A DNA stretch of 21,775 nucleotides from positions 1-21,775 of the forward strand of contig JAAZNS010000012.1 in NCBI GenBank assembly GCA_012798185.1. The letters are read 5' to 3'. A program made the position numbers and the translations under genes. Positions 1 through 7,311 of this stretch are shown here, in pieces. Source of the DNA: Chloroflexota bacterium. GTDB taxonomy: Bacteria; Chloroflexota; Anaerolineae; Anaerolineales; UBA4823. How positions within the stretch are numbered: the stretch's first letter is position 1; each line of letters begins with the position of its first letter. The notes under the pieces are model-generated. The model saw only the letters and a list, made by a program, of their open reading frames with translations. It was not told the origin of the DNA and made no database searches.

Positions 1-330
1 AAATGACTCTTTGCTTTACTCAAAGTGACAGACTTATTGGTAAATGACTCTTTGCTTTACTCAAAGTGACAGACTTATTGGTAAATGACTCTTTGCTTTA
101 CTCAGAGTGACAGTTCTATTGGTAAAAAAGACTCTTCGTTTTACTCAGAGTGACAGGTCTATTGGCAAAAAAGACTCTTTGCTTTACTCAGAGTAACAGG
201 TCTATTGGTAAAATAGACTCTTCGCTTCGCTCAGAGTGACAGACTTATTGGTAAATGACTCTTTGCTTTACTCAGAGTAACAGGTCTATTGGTAAAACGA
301 CTCTTTGCTTTGCTCAGCGTGACAATCGAC
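1..330. repeat. Tandem array of eight 41-43 bp hairpin-forming repeats
   Basis: Eight head-to-tail units begin at 1, 42, 83, 124, 167, 210, 253 and 294. Units are 41 or 43 bp long, and the last is degenerate after about 325. Units 1 and 2 are identical; later units vary at a few positions, mainly TTTGCTTTACT versus TTCGCTTCGCT and the bases before GACTCT. Each unit contains a short inverted repeat of the type ACTCT(N11)AGAGT, or CTTTG(N7)CAAAG in the first two. The core CTTCGCTCAGAGTGACA resembles an interspersed intergenic repeat common in several bacterial phyla (recollection, not a search). The array lies downstream of the amidohydrolase gene and continues to the window edge, so its true length is unknown. 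No ORF of note spans it. Confidence 0.93.
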
Positions 331-370
331 TTTTAGGGCAACCTCTTTATCGTAAGTATTATTGAGTTTT

Positions 371-2185
371 TTATTCTAAATATGCTTCGCTGCGGTACAC
401 TTCCGCGCCCTCGAAAAATGTGAGCAATACAGCGGCGGTGTGAATTTCTTCGACTGGTATTTCAAATATATTTTTATCCAGAATAATAAAATCTGCTTTT
501 TTACCCACCTCCAGCGAGCCGGTCACATTTTCCAGAAAGTTGGCATATGCCCCATTAATGGTAAAACTGGCTATCATCTCTTCTAGGGTTACCGCTTCAG
601 AGGGATTCAATGCCTTGGAAGTATCTGTGTCGATTGCGGTGATGCCCTCATTCCATTTGCGGGTAACCCCTGCCTCAATGGCTGCCAGAGGATTTGGCGG
701 AACGGTGACATTATAATCACTTGCAGATGCCACCACCACATCATTAGTGAAAAAGCTTTTCATAGGATATTGCTGATCTGCCCTTTCCTGACCAAGATAC
801 TCCACGGCTTGCGTATAGTATGAATCGACGATGAACCAATATGGCTGCGGAACCGCCACCACATTCAATTCGGCGAAACGCAGAATATCTTCCGGGTTTA
901 CCAACTGCAGGTGGGTGACCATATGCCGGCGGTCACCAGCGCCATTTTGTTCATGTGCAAAGGCAAAACCATCCAGCGTAATGCGCGTTGCGGCATCGCC
1001 AATGGAATGAACATGAATTTGAAACCCGGCCTTTTCCAAAGCAGCGCATATAGCGTTATATTTCTCAGGATCCCAAAGAAGTTCACCACGCGAATCGGGT
1101 TTATGAACATAGGGTTCTTCAAGATATGCCGTGCTGCCTTCTACAACGCCATCCATAAAGATTTTTGCAGCCGAAATTTCAAATAATCCACCCTTATTTT
1201 GTTCCCGGGCATCAACAAATTGCTCGACAATCGAGGGATCATCAGTTGGTTCAACGCCCAGGGCGCCTCTAAAGCGGATGGTCATTTCATTTAGATTTTC
1301 CAACTGACGAAATGCCTCTAAATCGGGAGTGCCAATGGTAAGGTGAGGTACATGCACTGTGGTGATGCCAAACGAATGTGCCATATCTTGGAAGTACTTC
1401 AACCCTTCCATTACCTGATCTGCTGTATACGCTGGTATTGTCTCACTTACCAAATCAGCGGCGCTTTCACGCAAAGTGCCATTTGGATTGCCTTCGGCAT
1501 CCCTTTCAATGATTCCGCCAGCGGGATTGGGTGTATCTTTCGTGATACCTGCCATTTCTAAGGCTTTGGAATTGACCCACACGCTGTGATAATCTTCCGA
1601 CCCTAAAACCACTGGAATATCCGGTGCCAGCTCGTCCAAAATTTCTTTGGAAGGACCTTCGGGCGGGAAAAGGGGATTGATCCACCCGCCGCCCTTTAAA
1701 CCTTGCAAACCCGGATGGGCAGCAAGGAATTCGGAGATGGCTTGTTTATAGCCATCGACAGTTTGGATCCCCCAAAGCGGCACTTCAAATACCTCAGAAA
1801 CGGCAAAATTAGCATGGTTATGAGCATCGATCAATCCTGGCAGCACCAGCTTGCCTTGAAGATCGATGAGGCGTGTCTGGTCGCCCACCCATTCTGATGC
1901 TCCCTGGTCATCACCGACATAAACAATGGTATCTCCCTTCACCGCCATGGCAGAATAAACCGAACGGGCGTTATCTACCGTATAAATAACACCATTGGTA
2001 AGCACAATATCGGCGGTTTCATGGGGAATGGCTGTTTCCGTAGGTTTTATTTCGATGGTATGGGTAGGCGGGGGAGGTGGAGTCGAAGTGGGTGGCGGCG
2101 AAGTCGGCGCAGGAGCAGGCTGACACCCAGAGATTAATATGGCAAGGATGGTAATTACAGCGAAGAAATGAAAGGTGTTCCTCAT
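371..2185 (-). CDS. Lipoprotein amidohydrolase, YtcJ-like (amidohydrolase_3 family)
   Basis: This 604-residue protein has a signal peptide with lipobox LISGC (Cys21) and then a Pro/Thr-rich linker (about 22-55). The metal-dependent amidohydrolase domain follows. Visible motifs are the first-strand HxH in GLIDAHNHAN (His122, His124), DGVVEGSTAYLEEPY, HSIGDAATR, HLQLVNPED and ASDYNVT near the C terminus, in the order seen in the YtcJ/AepA-like group, where they bind one or two metal ions. It therefore probably hydrolyses an amide or a related C-N bond outside the membrane; the substrate cannot be told. The start is well supported by AAGGAG at 2191-2196, 5 nt upstream of ATG. It lies 110 bp downstream of a close paralogue on the same strand (2296-3948), so the pair is a tandem duplication. 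Length is slightly above that of cytosolic family members because of the leader and linker. Confidence 0.9.
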   Translation of the reverse strand: MRNTFHFFAVITILAILISGCQPAPAPTSPPPTSTPPPPPTHTIEIKPTETAIPHETADIVLTNGVIYTVDNARSVYSAMAVKGDTIVYVGDDQGASEWVGDQTRLIDLQGKLVLPGLIDAHNHANFAVSEVFEVPLWGIQTVDGYKQAISEFLAAHPGLQGLKGGGWINPLFPPEGPSKEILDELAPDIPVVLGSEDYHSVWVNSKALEMAGITKDTPNPAGGIIERDAEGNPNGTLRESAADLVSETIPAYTADQVMEGLKYFQDMAHSFGITTVHVPHLTIGTPDLEAFRQLENLNEMTIRFRGALGVEPTDDPSIVEQFVDAREQNKGGLFEISAAKIFMDGVVEGSTAYLEEPYVHKPDSRGELLWDPEKYNAICAALEKAGFQIHVHSIGDAATRITLDGFAFAHEQNGAGDRRHMVTHLQLVNPEDILRFAELNVVAVPQPYWFIVDSYYTQAVEYLGQERADQQYPMKSFFTNDVVVASASDYNVTVPPNPLAAIEAGVTRKWNEGITAIDTDTSKALNPSEAVTLEEMIASFTINGAYANFLENVTGSLEVGKKADFIILDKNIFEIPVEEIHTAAVLLTFFEGAEVYRSEAYLE

Positions 2186-2295
2186 ATGCTCTCCTTGTGA
2201 AGAATCGGCTTTATTCTTATAAAAAACAACCTGATAACAATGTTTTTGTTATAGTTTATCGTTCCTATTCACCTCCTGTTATTTACAACTTGATA

Positions 2296-3948
2296 TCAGC
2301 GTTGAAATACCTCTTTCCCATCAAAATAGGTCTTCAATACCCGGGCTGTATGGATCTCTTCAGCTGGAATTTCGAATAAATTCTTATCCAGCACGATGAA
2401 ATCTGCTTTTTTGCCCACCTCCAGCGAGCCGGTGACCTTTTCAAGAAAATTCGCATAAGCACCATTGATGGTATAACTGTCAATCATCTCCTCTAGGGTT
2501 ACCGCTTCGGCTGGGTTTAACGCCTTGTTGAAATCCGGATGTGGCGCAATGATTTCAGGATTGCATTTACGGGTAATACCTGTTTCGATGGCATCAAGCG
2601 GGTTAGGCGGAACAGTTACATTATAGTCGCTGGCAGAGGCAACCACCACACCGTGATTGACAAAGCTTTTCATCGGATATTGCCGATCTGCCCGTTCCTG
2701 CCCCAAATAATCGACTGCCTGCTGGTAATGGCAATCGACCAGAAACCAGAAGGGCTGCACCACTGCCACAGCACCCAGTTTTGCAAAGCGCGGAATATCA
2801 TCGTGATTGACGAATTGTAAATGGGTGATGATATGCCGCCGGTCGCCGGCACCGTTTTGCTGGCGGGCATAATCAAATCCATCCAATGTGACCCGCGTGG
2901 CAGCATCGCCGATGGAATGCACGTGAATCTGAAAACCGGCTTTCTCTAAAGCCGCACACATCAGGTTGAATTTTTGTGGGTCCCAAACCGGTTCGCCTCT
3001 AAAGCCGGGTTTATGCAGGTAAGGCTGTTCCATATAAGCAGTACTGCCTTCCACCACACCATCCATGAATATCTTGGCTGCCGCAGCTTCGAATAAACAT
3101 CTCTTTTCCTGCTGGCTCGTCTGAACCAGCTTATCCACGAAAACCGGGTCGGCGTCTGCATCGACATTCAATGCGCCGCGCACACGCAAGGTCATTTCGC
3201 CAGATTCCTCGAAGGTGCGCAAGGCTTTCAATTGAGCCGAGTCAATGCTGATGCCGGGGATGTGCACGGCTGTAATACCGTAAGAATGCGCCATATTCTG
3301 AAAATGTTTCAATCCTAGAATGAGCTGTTCTTCTGTATAAGGGGGGATGACCTTCTCGACTAAATCAGCCGCGCTCTCCCGCAGCGTCCCATTTGGGTTT
3401 CCCTGGGCATCTTTTTCGATAATACCGTTCACCGGGTTGGGGGTTTCCCTGGTGATGTCTGCCATTTCTAGGGCTTTGGAATTCACCCACACGCTGTGAT
3501 AATCCTCCGAAGCCAGCACCACCGGGATATCCGGTGCAATTTCATCTAAAATCTCTTTCGAAGGTCCTTGCGGTGGAAAGAGTGGATTCATCCACCCGCC
3601 TCCCAATATGTTTTTAGCCTCTGGGTGAGCTGCCCTGAAAGCAAGGATGGCTTGCTTGTATTTATCCACAGAATCCAGGCTGTGCAGCTTCACTTCGAAT
3701 AATTCGAAAGTGCCATCCAAGGCGTGGTTATGCGAATCGATGAAACCGGGCAATACCAGCCTGCCCTGCAGGTCGATGCGGCGGGTTTGCTTGCCAATGA
3801 ATTGGTCAGCGCCGTTTTCGTCGCCAATGTAGACGATCTTGTCATCTCTAATCGCCATGACGGAAGCGACGGTGCGGTTTTTATCGACGGTGTAGATGAT
3901 GCCGTTGGTGAGGATGAGATTGTAGGGAGAAAACGAGGGAAGATTCAT
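2296..3948 (-). CDS. Amidohydrolase, YtcJ-like, cytoplasmic paralogue
   Basis: This 550-residue amidohydrolase_3 family protein shares long near-identical stretches with the neighbouring lipoprotein, for example in SEDYHSVWVNSKALEMA and QIHVHSIGDAATR. The catalytic motifs are all present: HxH in GFIDSHNHALD (His73, His75), DGVVEGSTAYMEQPY, HSIGDAAT, HLQFVNHDD and ASDYNVTVPPNPL. It starts directly at the small beta domain (MNLPSFSPYNLILTNG) and has no signal peptide, so it should act in the cytoplasm. No clear Shine-Dalgarno sequence precedes ATG 3948, so leaderless or weak initiation is possible. With its neighbour it forms a duplicated pair whose members probably act on the same kind of compound on opposite sides of the membrane (inference). 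The substrate is unknown. Confidence 0.88.
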   Translation of the reverse strand: MNLPSFSPYNLILTNGIIYTVDKNRTVASVMAIRDDKIVYIGDENGADQFIGKQTRRIDLQGRLVLPGFIDSHNHALDGTFELFEVKLHSLDSVDKYKQAILAFRAAHPEAKNILGGGWMNPLFPPQGPSKEILDEIAPDIPVVLASEDYHSVWVNSKALEMADITRETPNPVNGIIEKDAQGNPNGTLRESAADLVEKVIPPYTEEQLILGLKHFQNMAHSYGITAVHIPGISIDSAQLKALRTFEESGEMTLRVRGALNVDADADPVFVDKLVQTSQQEKRCLFEAAAAKIFMDGVVEGSTAYMEQPYLHKPGFRGEPVWDPQKFNLMCAALEKAGFQIHVHSIGDAATRVTLDGFDYARQQNGAGDRRHIITHLQFVNHDDIPRFAKLGAVAVVQPFWFLVDCHYQQAVDYLGQERADRQYPMKSFVNHGVVVASASDYNVTVPPNPLDAIETGITRKCNPEIIAPHPDFNKALNPAEAVTLEEMIDSYTINGAYANFLEKVTGSLEVGKKADFIVLDKNLFEIPAEEIHTARVLKTYFDGKEVFQR

Positions 3949-4006
3949 TGTAAGTCAGGTTAGTTTTTAAAAAGTGAGTAAATAGATGTTTTTTACAAAA
4001 TTATTA

Positions 4007-4035
4007 TTGAATTTTATGTATAAATATGTTATTAT
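4007..4035 (+). promoter_or_regulatory. Candidate sigma-70-like promoter for the structured RNA
   Basis: TTGAAT at 4007-4012 and TATTAT at 4030-4035 are separated by 17 bp (4 of 6 and 5 of 6 matches to consensus). Transcription would start near 4042, about 30 nt before the outer stem of the RNA element. The region is very AT-rich, so chance matches are likely. Confidence 0.3.
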
Positions 4036-4072
4036 AGATTTGAGATGAATTTCTCAATAAAAAGAAAAGGTT

Positions 4073-4161
4073 CCTCCTTGCCAAAAGAGCCCCGTAGGCT
4101 CTGATAGTCAGGGGCATAAAAATAAGTCCCCGGCGAAAGCTGGACTATCTAGGCAAGGAGG
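4073..4161 (+). ncRNA. Candidate structured RNA abutting the DUF3800 gene (DUF3800-motif-like)
   Basis: An 89-nt element is closed by a perfect 10-bp stem, CCTCCTTGCC (4073-4082) with GGCAAGGAGG (4152-4161). Inside are a 6-bp hairpin AGAGCC/GGCTCT (4086-4091 with 4097-4102, loop CCGTA) and a 7-bp stem GATAGTC/GACTATC (4103-4109 with 4143-4149). The latter encloses a GGGG/CCCC pairing (4111-4114 with 4128-4131) and a GNRA-capped hairpin, GGC-GAAA-GCT (4132-4141). The GAAA loop and a G-U pair (4132-4141) favour plus-strand RNA. Against that, the minus-strand copy is followed by a U-rich tract (complement of 4061-4070) and lies directly after the DUF3800 stop codon, so the strand is uncertain. 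From memory, several candidate structured RNA classes named after DUF3800 have been described next to such genes; whether this one belongs to a known class needs a covariance search. Confidence 0.6.
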
Positions 4162-4174
4162 TCATAATTTAAAC

Positions 4175-4864
4175 TCAGTAATATGTTTCATCACCATGAA
4201 AAAATATATCCAATTCCGGTGTTCTTAAGAATTTTTTTATTAAATCATAACTTCGGAAGTCATTATATTCCCATTTTCTGTAAATCGCCCAGTTTATATA
4301 ATCGGTGACTTGCAAGAAAATGTTGGATTGAGATTGAGGGAAGTATATAAAATAACCAGTATTTGGATTTTTATTTTTTATCTCATATTTAATTGCACCA
4401 ATAAAATCACCACATTTTTTATTTGTTGGCGTACCGTCTAGAATAATACAAAGGTTCGAATATTCATAAGATTTAAAAACAAAATCTAACAAATAACCTA
4501 ATATTTTTGGATAAAATTTTTCTGATTGCCGAATCGACGGATTAGTTTTATTCTTCCTTACTACAATCGAATGTGCATATATAGATTTCATGTCTTTTAT
4601 CACATTAAAAAATTCATTTCTGACCACTTGTTTATCCTCAGAGGCATGGAAATATTTCGAGAGGCAATTTTCAAGATAATCAAGGGATAAATCAGGAAAT
4701 AACTCTTTGGCTAATATTCGATGTCGTAATTTTATAATTTGTTCTGATTTTTCCCAGGGAAAATGTGTAATTAGAGTGGTAATGGTATAAAATTTTGTTC
4801 CACTTAAACTAAAATCGAAATTACCTGATTCATCAATAAATAGATATAATGTCCCATTTGTCAT
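4175..4864 (-). CDS. DUF3800 domain protein, putative RNase H-like nuclease
   Basis: This 229-residue protein begins MTNGTLYLFIDESGNFDFS. The N-terminal DESGN on a predicted first beta strand is the hallmark of DUF3800, a family thought to adopt an RNase H-like fold with acidic catalytic residues. Further family-like features are the central HASEDK segment, an acidic strand LCIILDGTPTNK, and the C-terminal QVTDYINWAIYRKWE helix that supplies another Asp. There is no membrane segment or signal, so it is cytoplasmic. Biochemical function is not established for the family as far as I know; a nuclease is an inference from the fold and the acidic residues. The gene is AT-rich compared with its flanks, which suggests horizontal acquisition. 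Its stop codon lies 13 bp from a compact structured RNA element, and its start is preceded by two long inverted repeats. Confidence 0.82.
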   Translation of the reverse strand: MTNGTLYLFIDESGNFDFSLSGTKFYTITTLITHFPWEKSEQIIKLRHRILAKELFPDLSLDYLENCLSKYFHASEDKQVVRNEFFNVIKDMKSIYAHSIVVRKNKTNPSIRQSEKFYPKILGYLLDFVFKSYEYSNLCIILDGTPTNKKCGDFIGAIKYEIKNKNPNTGYFIYFPQSQSNIFLQVTDYINWAIYRKWEYNDFRSYDLIKKFLRTPELDIFFHGDETYY

Positions 4865-4865
4865 A

Positions 4866-4920
4866 ATCTGTAATAAAACCTCTTCAAATTTATGTAGCTT
4901 CTTTTACTTACATTACAGAT
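4866..4920 (-). promoter_or_regulatory. 9-bp inverted repeat in the DUF3800 leader
   Basis: ATCTGTAAT (4866-4874) and ATTACAGAT (4912-4920) form a perfect 9-bp inverted repeat with a 37-nt spacer. The proximal arm lies 1 bp upstream of the DUF3800 start codon, and the spacer contains the only ribosome-binding-like AGAGG. In the mRNA the arms could pair and present or hide the ribosome site; in DNA they could be operator half-sites. Function is inferred only from position. Confidence 0.35.
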
Positions 4921-5176
4921 ACAACCTTATGACCCAGTTCACCAAAAAATCATCTTTCTTAGTGTGAGAGATACCAACAATATTATCGGTTAGGGCAACT
5001 TAAATATCTATGACATAAAACGGTTATTTAAGTTAATTGTAGCAGTATGATACCTCTACATGATTCAATTTTAACAATCATGCAACCCTTGTTATAGGTG
5101 AAAACTAATTCGTTGATGTTACAAATAAATCGATAAACCACACGGAAACGATTTGGATTTTCGAATTCAATTTATT

Positions 5177-5202
5177 GAAAATCGGGTTGGTGTAATCCCG
5201 AT
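5177..5202 (-). terminator. Weak intrinsic terminator after the membrane protein gene
   Basis: Read on the minus strand, ATCGGG pairs with CCCGAT (5197-5202 with 5181-5186) and is followed by TTTT (complement of 5177-5180). It begins 7 bp after the end of the membrane protein reading frame. The stem is short and the U tract only four long, so termination may be partial. Confidence 0.4.
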
Positions 5203-5208
5203 GCACAA

Positions 5209-5816
5209 CTATATACAATAATTTCTTTGGTTAAATAATAGGACACAAGTTTGACTATTAATCATGATTAATCCCAAAATTGTTAATATAACGATCCATA
5301 AAACACCAGGGATGACATGAGCTTTCCAATCTTTGTGAAAATTAGATTTCCGATTTTCTAATTCTTTCTCTAAACCATATGGCAAGTCGCTTTCATAGCC
5401 ATAAAACCAATATTCACTCTTATGTTTAATTAACATAATTCCAAAGTATATGCGATAAAATCCAAAACCACTAAGACTCAAAAAAAAATCCCAAGAAGGA
5501 CAATAATAATCCCCCAACAATCATCGGGAAAACTATTATTTTTTCCTAGGATGATGAAGATAATCGAAAAATATATTGCTGGCAAAACATCAATTAATAA
5601 AAATGAACATACAAAACGTAACCAAGATTTTTCTAAGTCTCTTGTAACTTTATGAGGATTACCATTAAATAGGAGTTTTTTTATTTGTATGCAGATAAAA
5701 CCGTACATTCGTGGAGTATCAAACGGCTGAAATACTCGAAACATGGGTATAACCACTGGAAAATATAAAGCATAAAAAATTGTGAAAATTGTTTGGGGAA
5801 TTGTCATATTATTCAT
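5209..5816 (-). pseudogene. Unknown four-helix membrane protein, split by a frameshift
   Basis: Two overlapping reading frames (5478-5816, 112 residues; 5209-5520, 103 residues) join into one plausible protein of about 200 residues if one base is added to the run of nine A at 5480-5488. The upstream frame reads LLGIFF and stops at once; the downstream frame continues FFLSLSGFGFYRIYFGIML. The joined protein has four predicted membrane segments (about IFTIFYALYFPVVIP, LLIDVLPAIYFSIIFIIL, IIIVLLGIFFLSLSG and VLWIVILTILGLIMI) and a charged cytoplasmic loop before the last one. I do not recognise the family. The shift could be a true inactivating mutation, a phase-variable tract, transcriptional slippage or a sequencing error in the homopolymer. 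It lies in the same AT-rich island as the DUF3800 gene, in the same orientation. Confidence 0.6.
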
Positions 5817-6119
5817 CGCAAATTCCTCTAAAAAATGGATAATATCGAAAGGTGCATTAGTAGATCGTGTCCTTCGAAATGTAAAGCTCCGTCTTCATAT
5901 CGGTTCAAGGTAGTAATGACAACGCCGAAAAATTCCCTCAATTCCAATATATAAAGTACTAATTCCTTGCGTGACTTTTAATATCCCGAGTCTGAACCAT
6001 GCCTTATCATCGGTGATATTCACGATATGTCACATTTTGAGAATCATAATCCGCCCTGCGTGCCGATATCAAGAATTTGATAACTGACCACCGATAACCT
6101 ACGGCTCAGAGCTTACAGC
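5817..6119. other. Intergenic region, right edge of the AT-rich island
   Basis: No coding sequence or convincing RNA gene is seen. The last 60 bases contain short low-complexity direct repeats (AGCTTACAGCTTACAGCTTTC around 6110-6130) of a kind often found between genes in related genomes; base composition returns to that of the backbone here. Confidence 0.5.
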
Positions 6120-7136
6120 TTACAGCTTTCTAAACCCCGGATGTCTCTGCGCTGCCAGGTTCACCATCAGGCTGCCCAATTGGGGATAGGAAATGCCGGC
6201 AAATTCCGCTGCCAGTGCTGTGCTGGTATCGGGGCTGAAATCAGCATTATGGTTGATATCCAGCACATAGAATGTATCGTCGCGCAGGCGAATATCCAGG
6301 CGGGCGTAATCCCGGCATTCGGTCACCCGGTATGCAGCCAGAGATTCAGCCTCCAATACTGCGAGTTGTTCAGGCGATAAAGGCGCCGGCAGCTTTAATT
6401 CGATTAAGTTATACGCCGGTGAGGAAGGTTCGAATTTTGCCTCATATGTACACAAACGATCTTCTGGCTGGGGAAAAGCAGAAAAATCCATTTCTGCTGG
6501 CGGCAGCACACGCAGTCTACCATTACCGATTACAGTCACATGGAATTCGCGCCCATCGATGAATTCTTCCACCAGCGCTGGTTGATGGAAAGTATCCAAA
6601 ATATACTGCACTCGCTGCAATAATTCATCGGTTGACCATACCAGCGAATCACAAGTTATGCCATAACTGCAATGCTCCATTGCTGGTTTAACAATTGCAG
6701 GGAAAAGTCCCCAGCCATTAGCTTTCGCTGCATCAAAGATCTCCCAAACAGGGGTAGGGACATGATGATCATTAAGACGTTTCTTCACCCGGCGTTTATC
6801 CTGGCTGAACGCCAGGGCTTGTGCATCGGCGCCTGTGTAAACGAACCCCATATTTTCCAATATTTGCGCCACCAGGTAATAGCTGTTAGGTTTTCCCGGC
6901 AATCCTTCGCACCAATTAAAAACGATGAACTTATCTGGGTCATATTCTTTCAATAACAGCTCAAGCGCATCGTTATAAACACGCACTTGCTCCACAGGAT
7001 GTCCCAGGGAGATAAGTCCATCATATAATTTGTCAGCAAGTTGTAGAGAACTTTCGATTGTATCAGGTGACCAGTCGGGATCTACGTCATAGAGTAACAA
7101 AATAGGCAAATCGGTACGACAACGTGAAAGATCCAT
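6120..7136 (-). CDS. ATP-grasp ligase, D-Ala-D-Ala ligase-like
   Basis: This 338-residue protein has the three-part ATP-grasp layout of Ddl-type carboxylate-amine ligases. The N-terminal Rossmann-like part contains FNWCEGLPGKPNS (about 73-85) and the MGFVYTGADAQALAFSQDK segment (about 96-114). The ATP-grasp core has FPAIVKPAMEHCSYGI (Lys150), ALVEEFIDGREF (Glu190, Glu191) and, near the C terminus, ARLDIRLRDD plus FYVLDINHNADFSP. In classical Ddl the last motif carries Glu-x-Asn for magnesium; here it is Asp-x-Asn. That change and the missing NTxPG-like tail argue against a housekeeping D-Ala-D-Ala ligase. A peptide or amino-acid ligase of unknown substrate is more likely. AAGGG 6-8 nt upstream of ATG supports the start. 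It is transcribed alone, 175 bp after the TPR operon, with no obvious pathway partner. Confidence 0.8.
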   Translation of the reverse strand: MDLSRCRTDLPILLLYDVDPDWSPDTIESSLQLADKLYDGLISLGHPVEQVRVYNDALELLLKEYDPDKFIVFNWCEGLPGKPNSYYLVAQILENMGFVYTGADAQALAFSQDKRRVKKRLNDHHVPTPVWEIFDAAKANGWGLFPAIVKPAMEHCSYGITCDSLVWSTDELLQRVQYILDTFHQPALVEEFIDGREFHVTVIGNGRLRVLPPAEMDFSAFPQPEDRLCTYEAKFEPSSPAYNLIELKLPAPLSPEQLAVLEAESLAAYRVTECRDYARLDIRLRDDTFYVLDINHNADFSPDTSTALAAEFAGISYPQLGSLMVNLAAQRHPGFRKL

Positions 7137-7311
7137 GATCGCCCTTAGTAATAGTGATATTCCCCAATAAAATCATACGTTAGCCAATCCATGGCTTGTC
7201 AGGTTCTGTCCTCCTAAATTCCCAATTTACCGCACCCGCTATTTTGATGAGTAAAACGGTGTAAAAATTATACAATAATTTTGTCAGAAATAAAGGGAAT
7301 TGGTCAAAAAA

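Larger units (their letters stand above)
4865..5208. other. AT-rich intergenic region with inverted repeats, no gene seen
   Basis: No convincing coding sequence is visible between the DUF3800 start and the end of the membrane protein gene. Besides the leader repeat at 4866-4920 there is a perfect 10-bp inverted repeat, AACTTAAATA (4997-5006) with TATTTAAGTT (5025-5034). A smaller hairpin lies near the right end and is listed separately as a possible terminator. The region presumably holds the promoter of the DUF3800 gene. Confidence 0.5.

Noticed and set aside
1..330. CRISPR array
   Set aside because: Units are directly adjacent and the whole 41-43 bp unit repeats; there are no unique spacers, no leader and no cas genes.
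4073..4161. Plain intrinsic terminator for the DUF3800 gene
   Set aside because: The closing stem followed by a U-rich tract on the minus strand could terminate, but the four internal helices, the GNRA loop and the length are far beyond a terminator, so termination may only be one part of its role.
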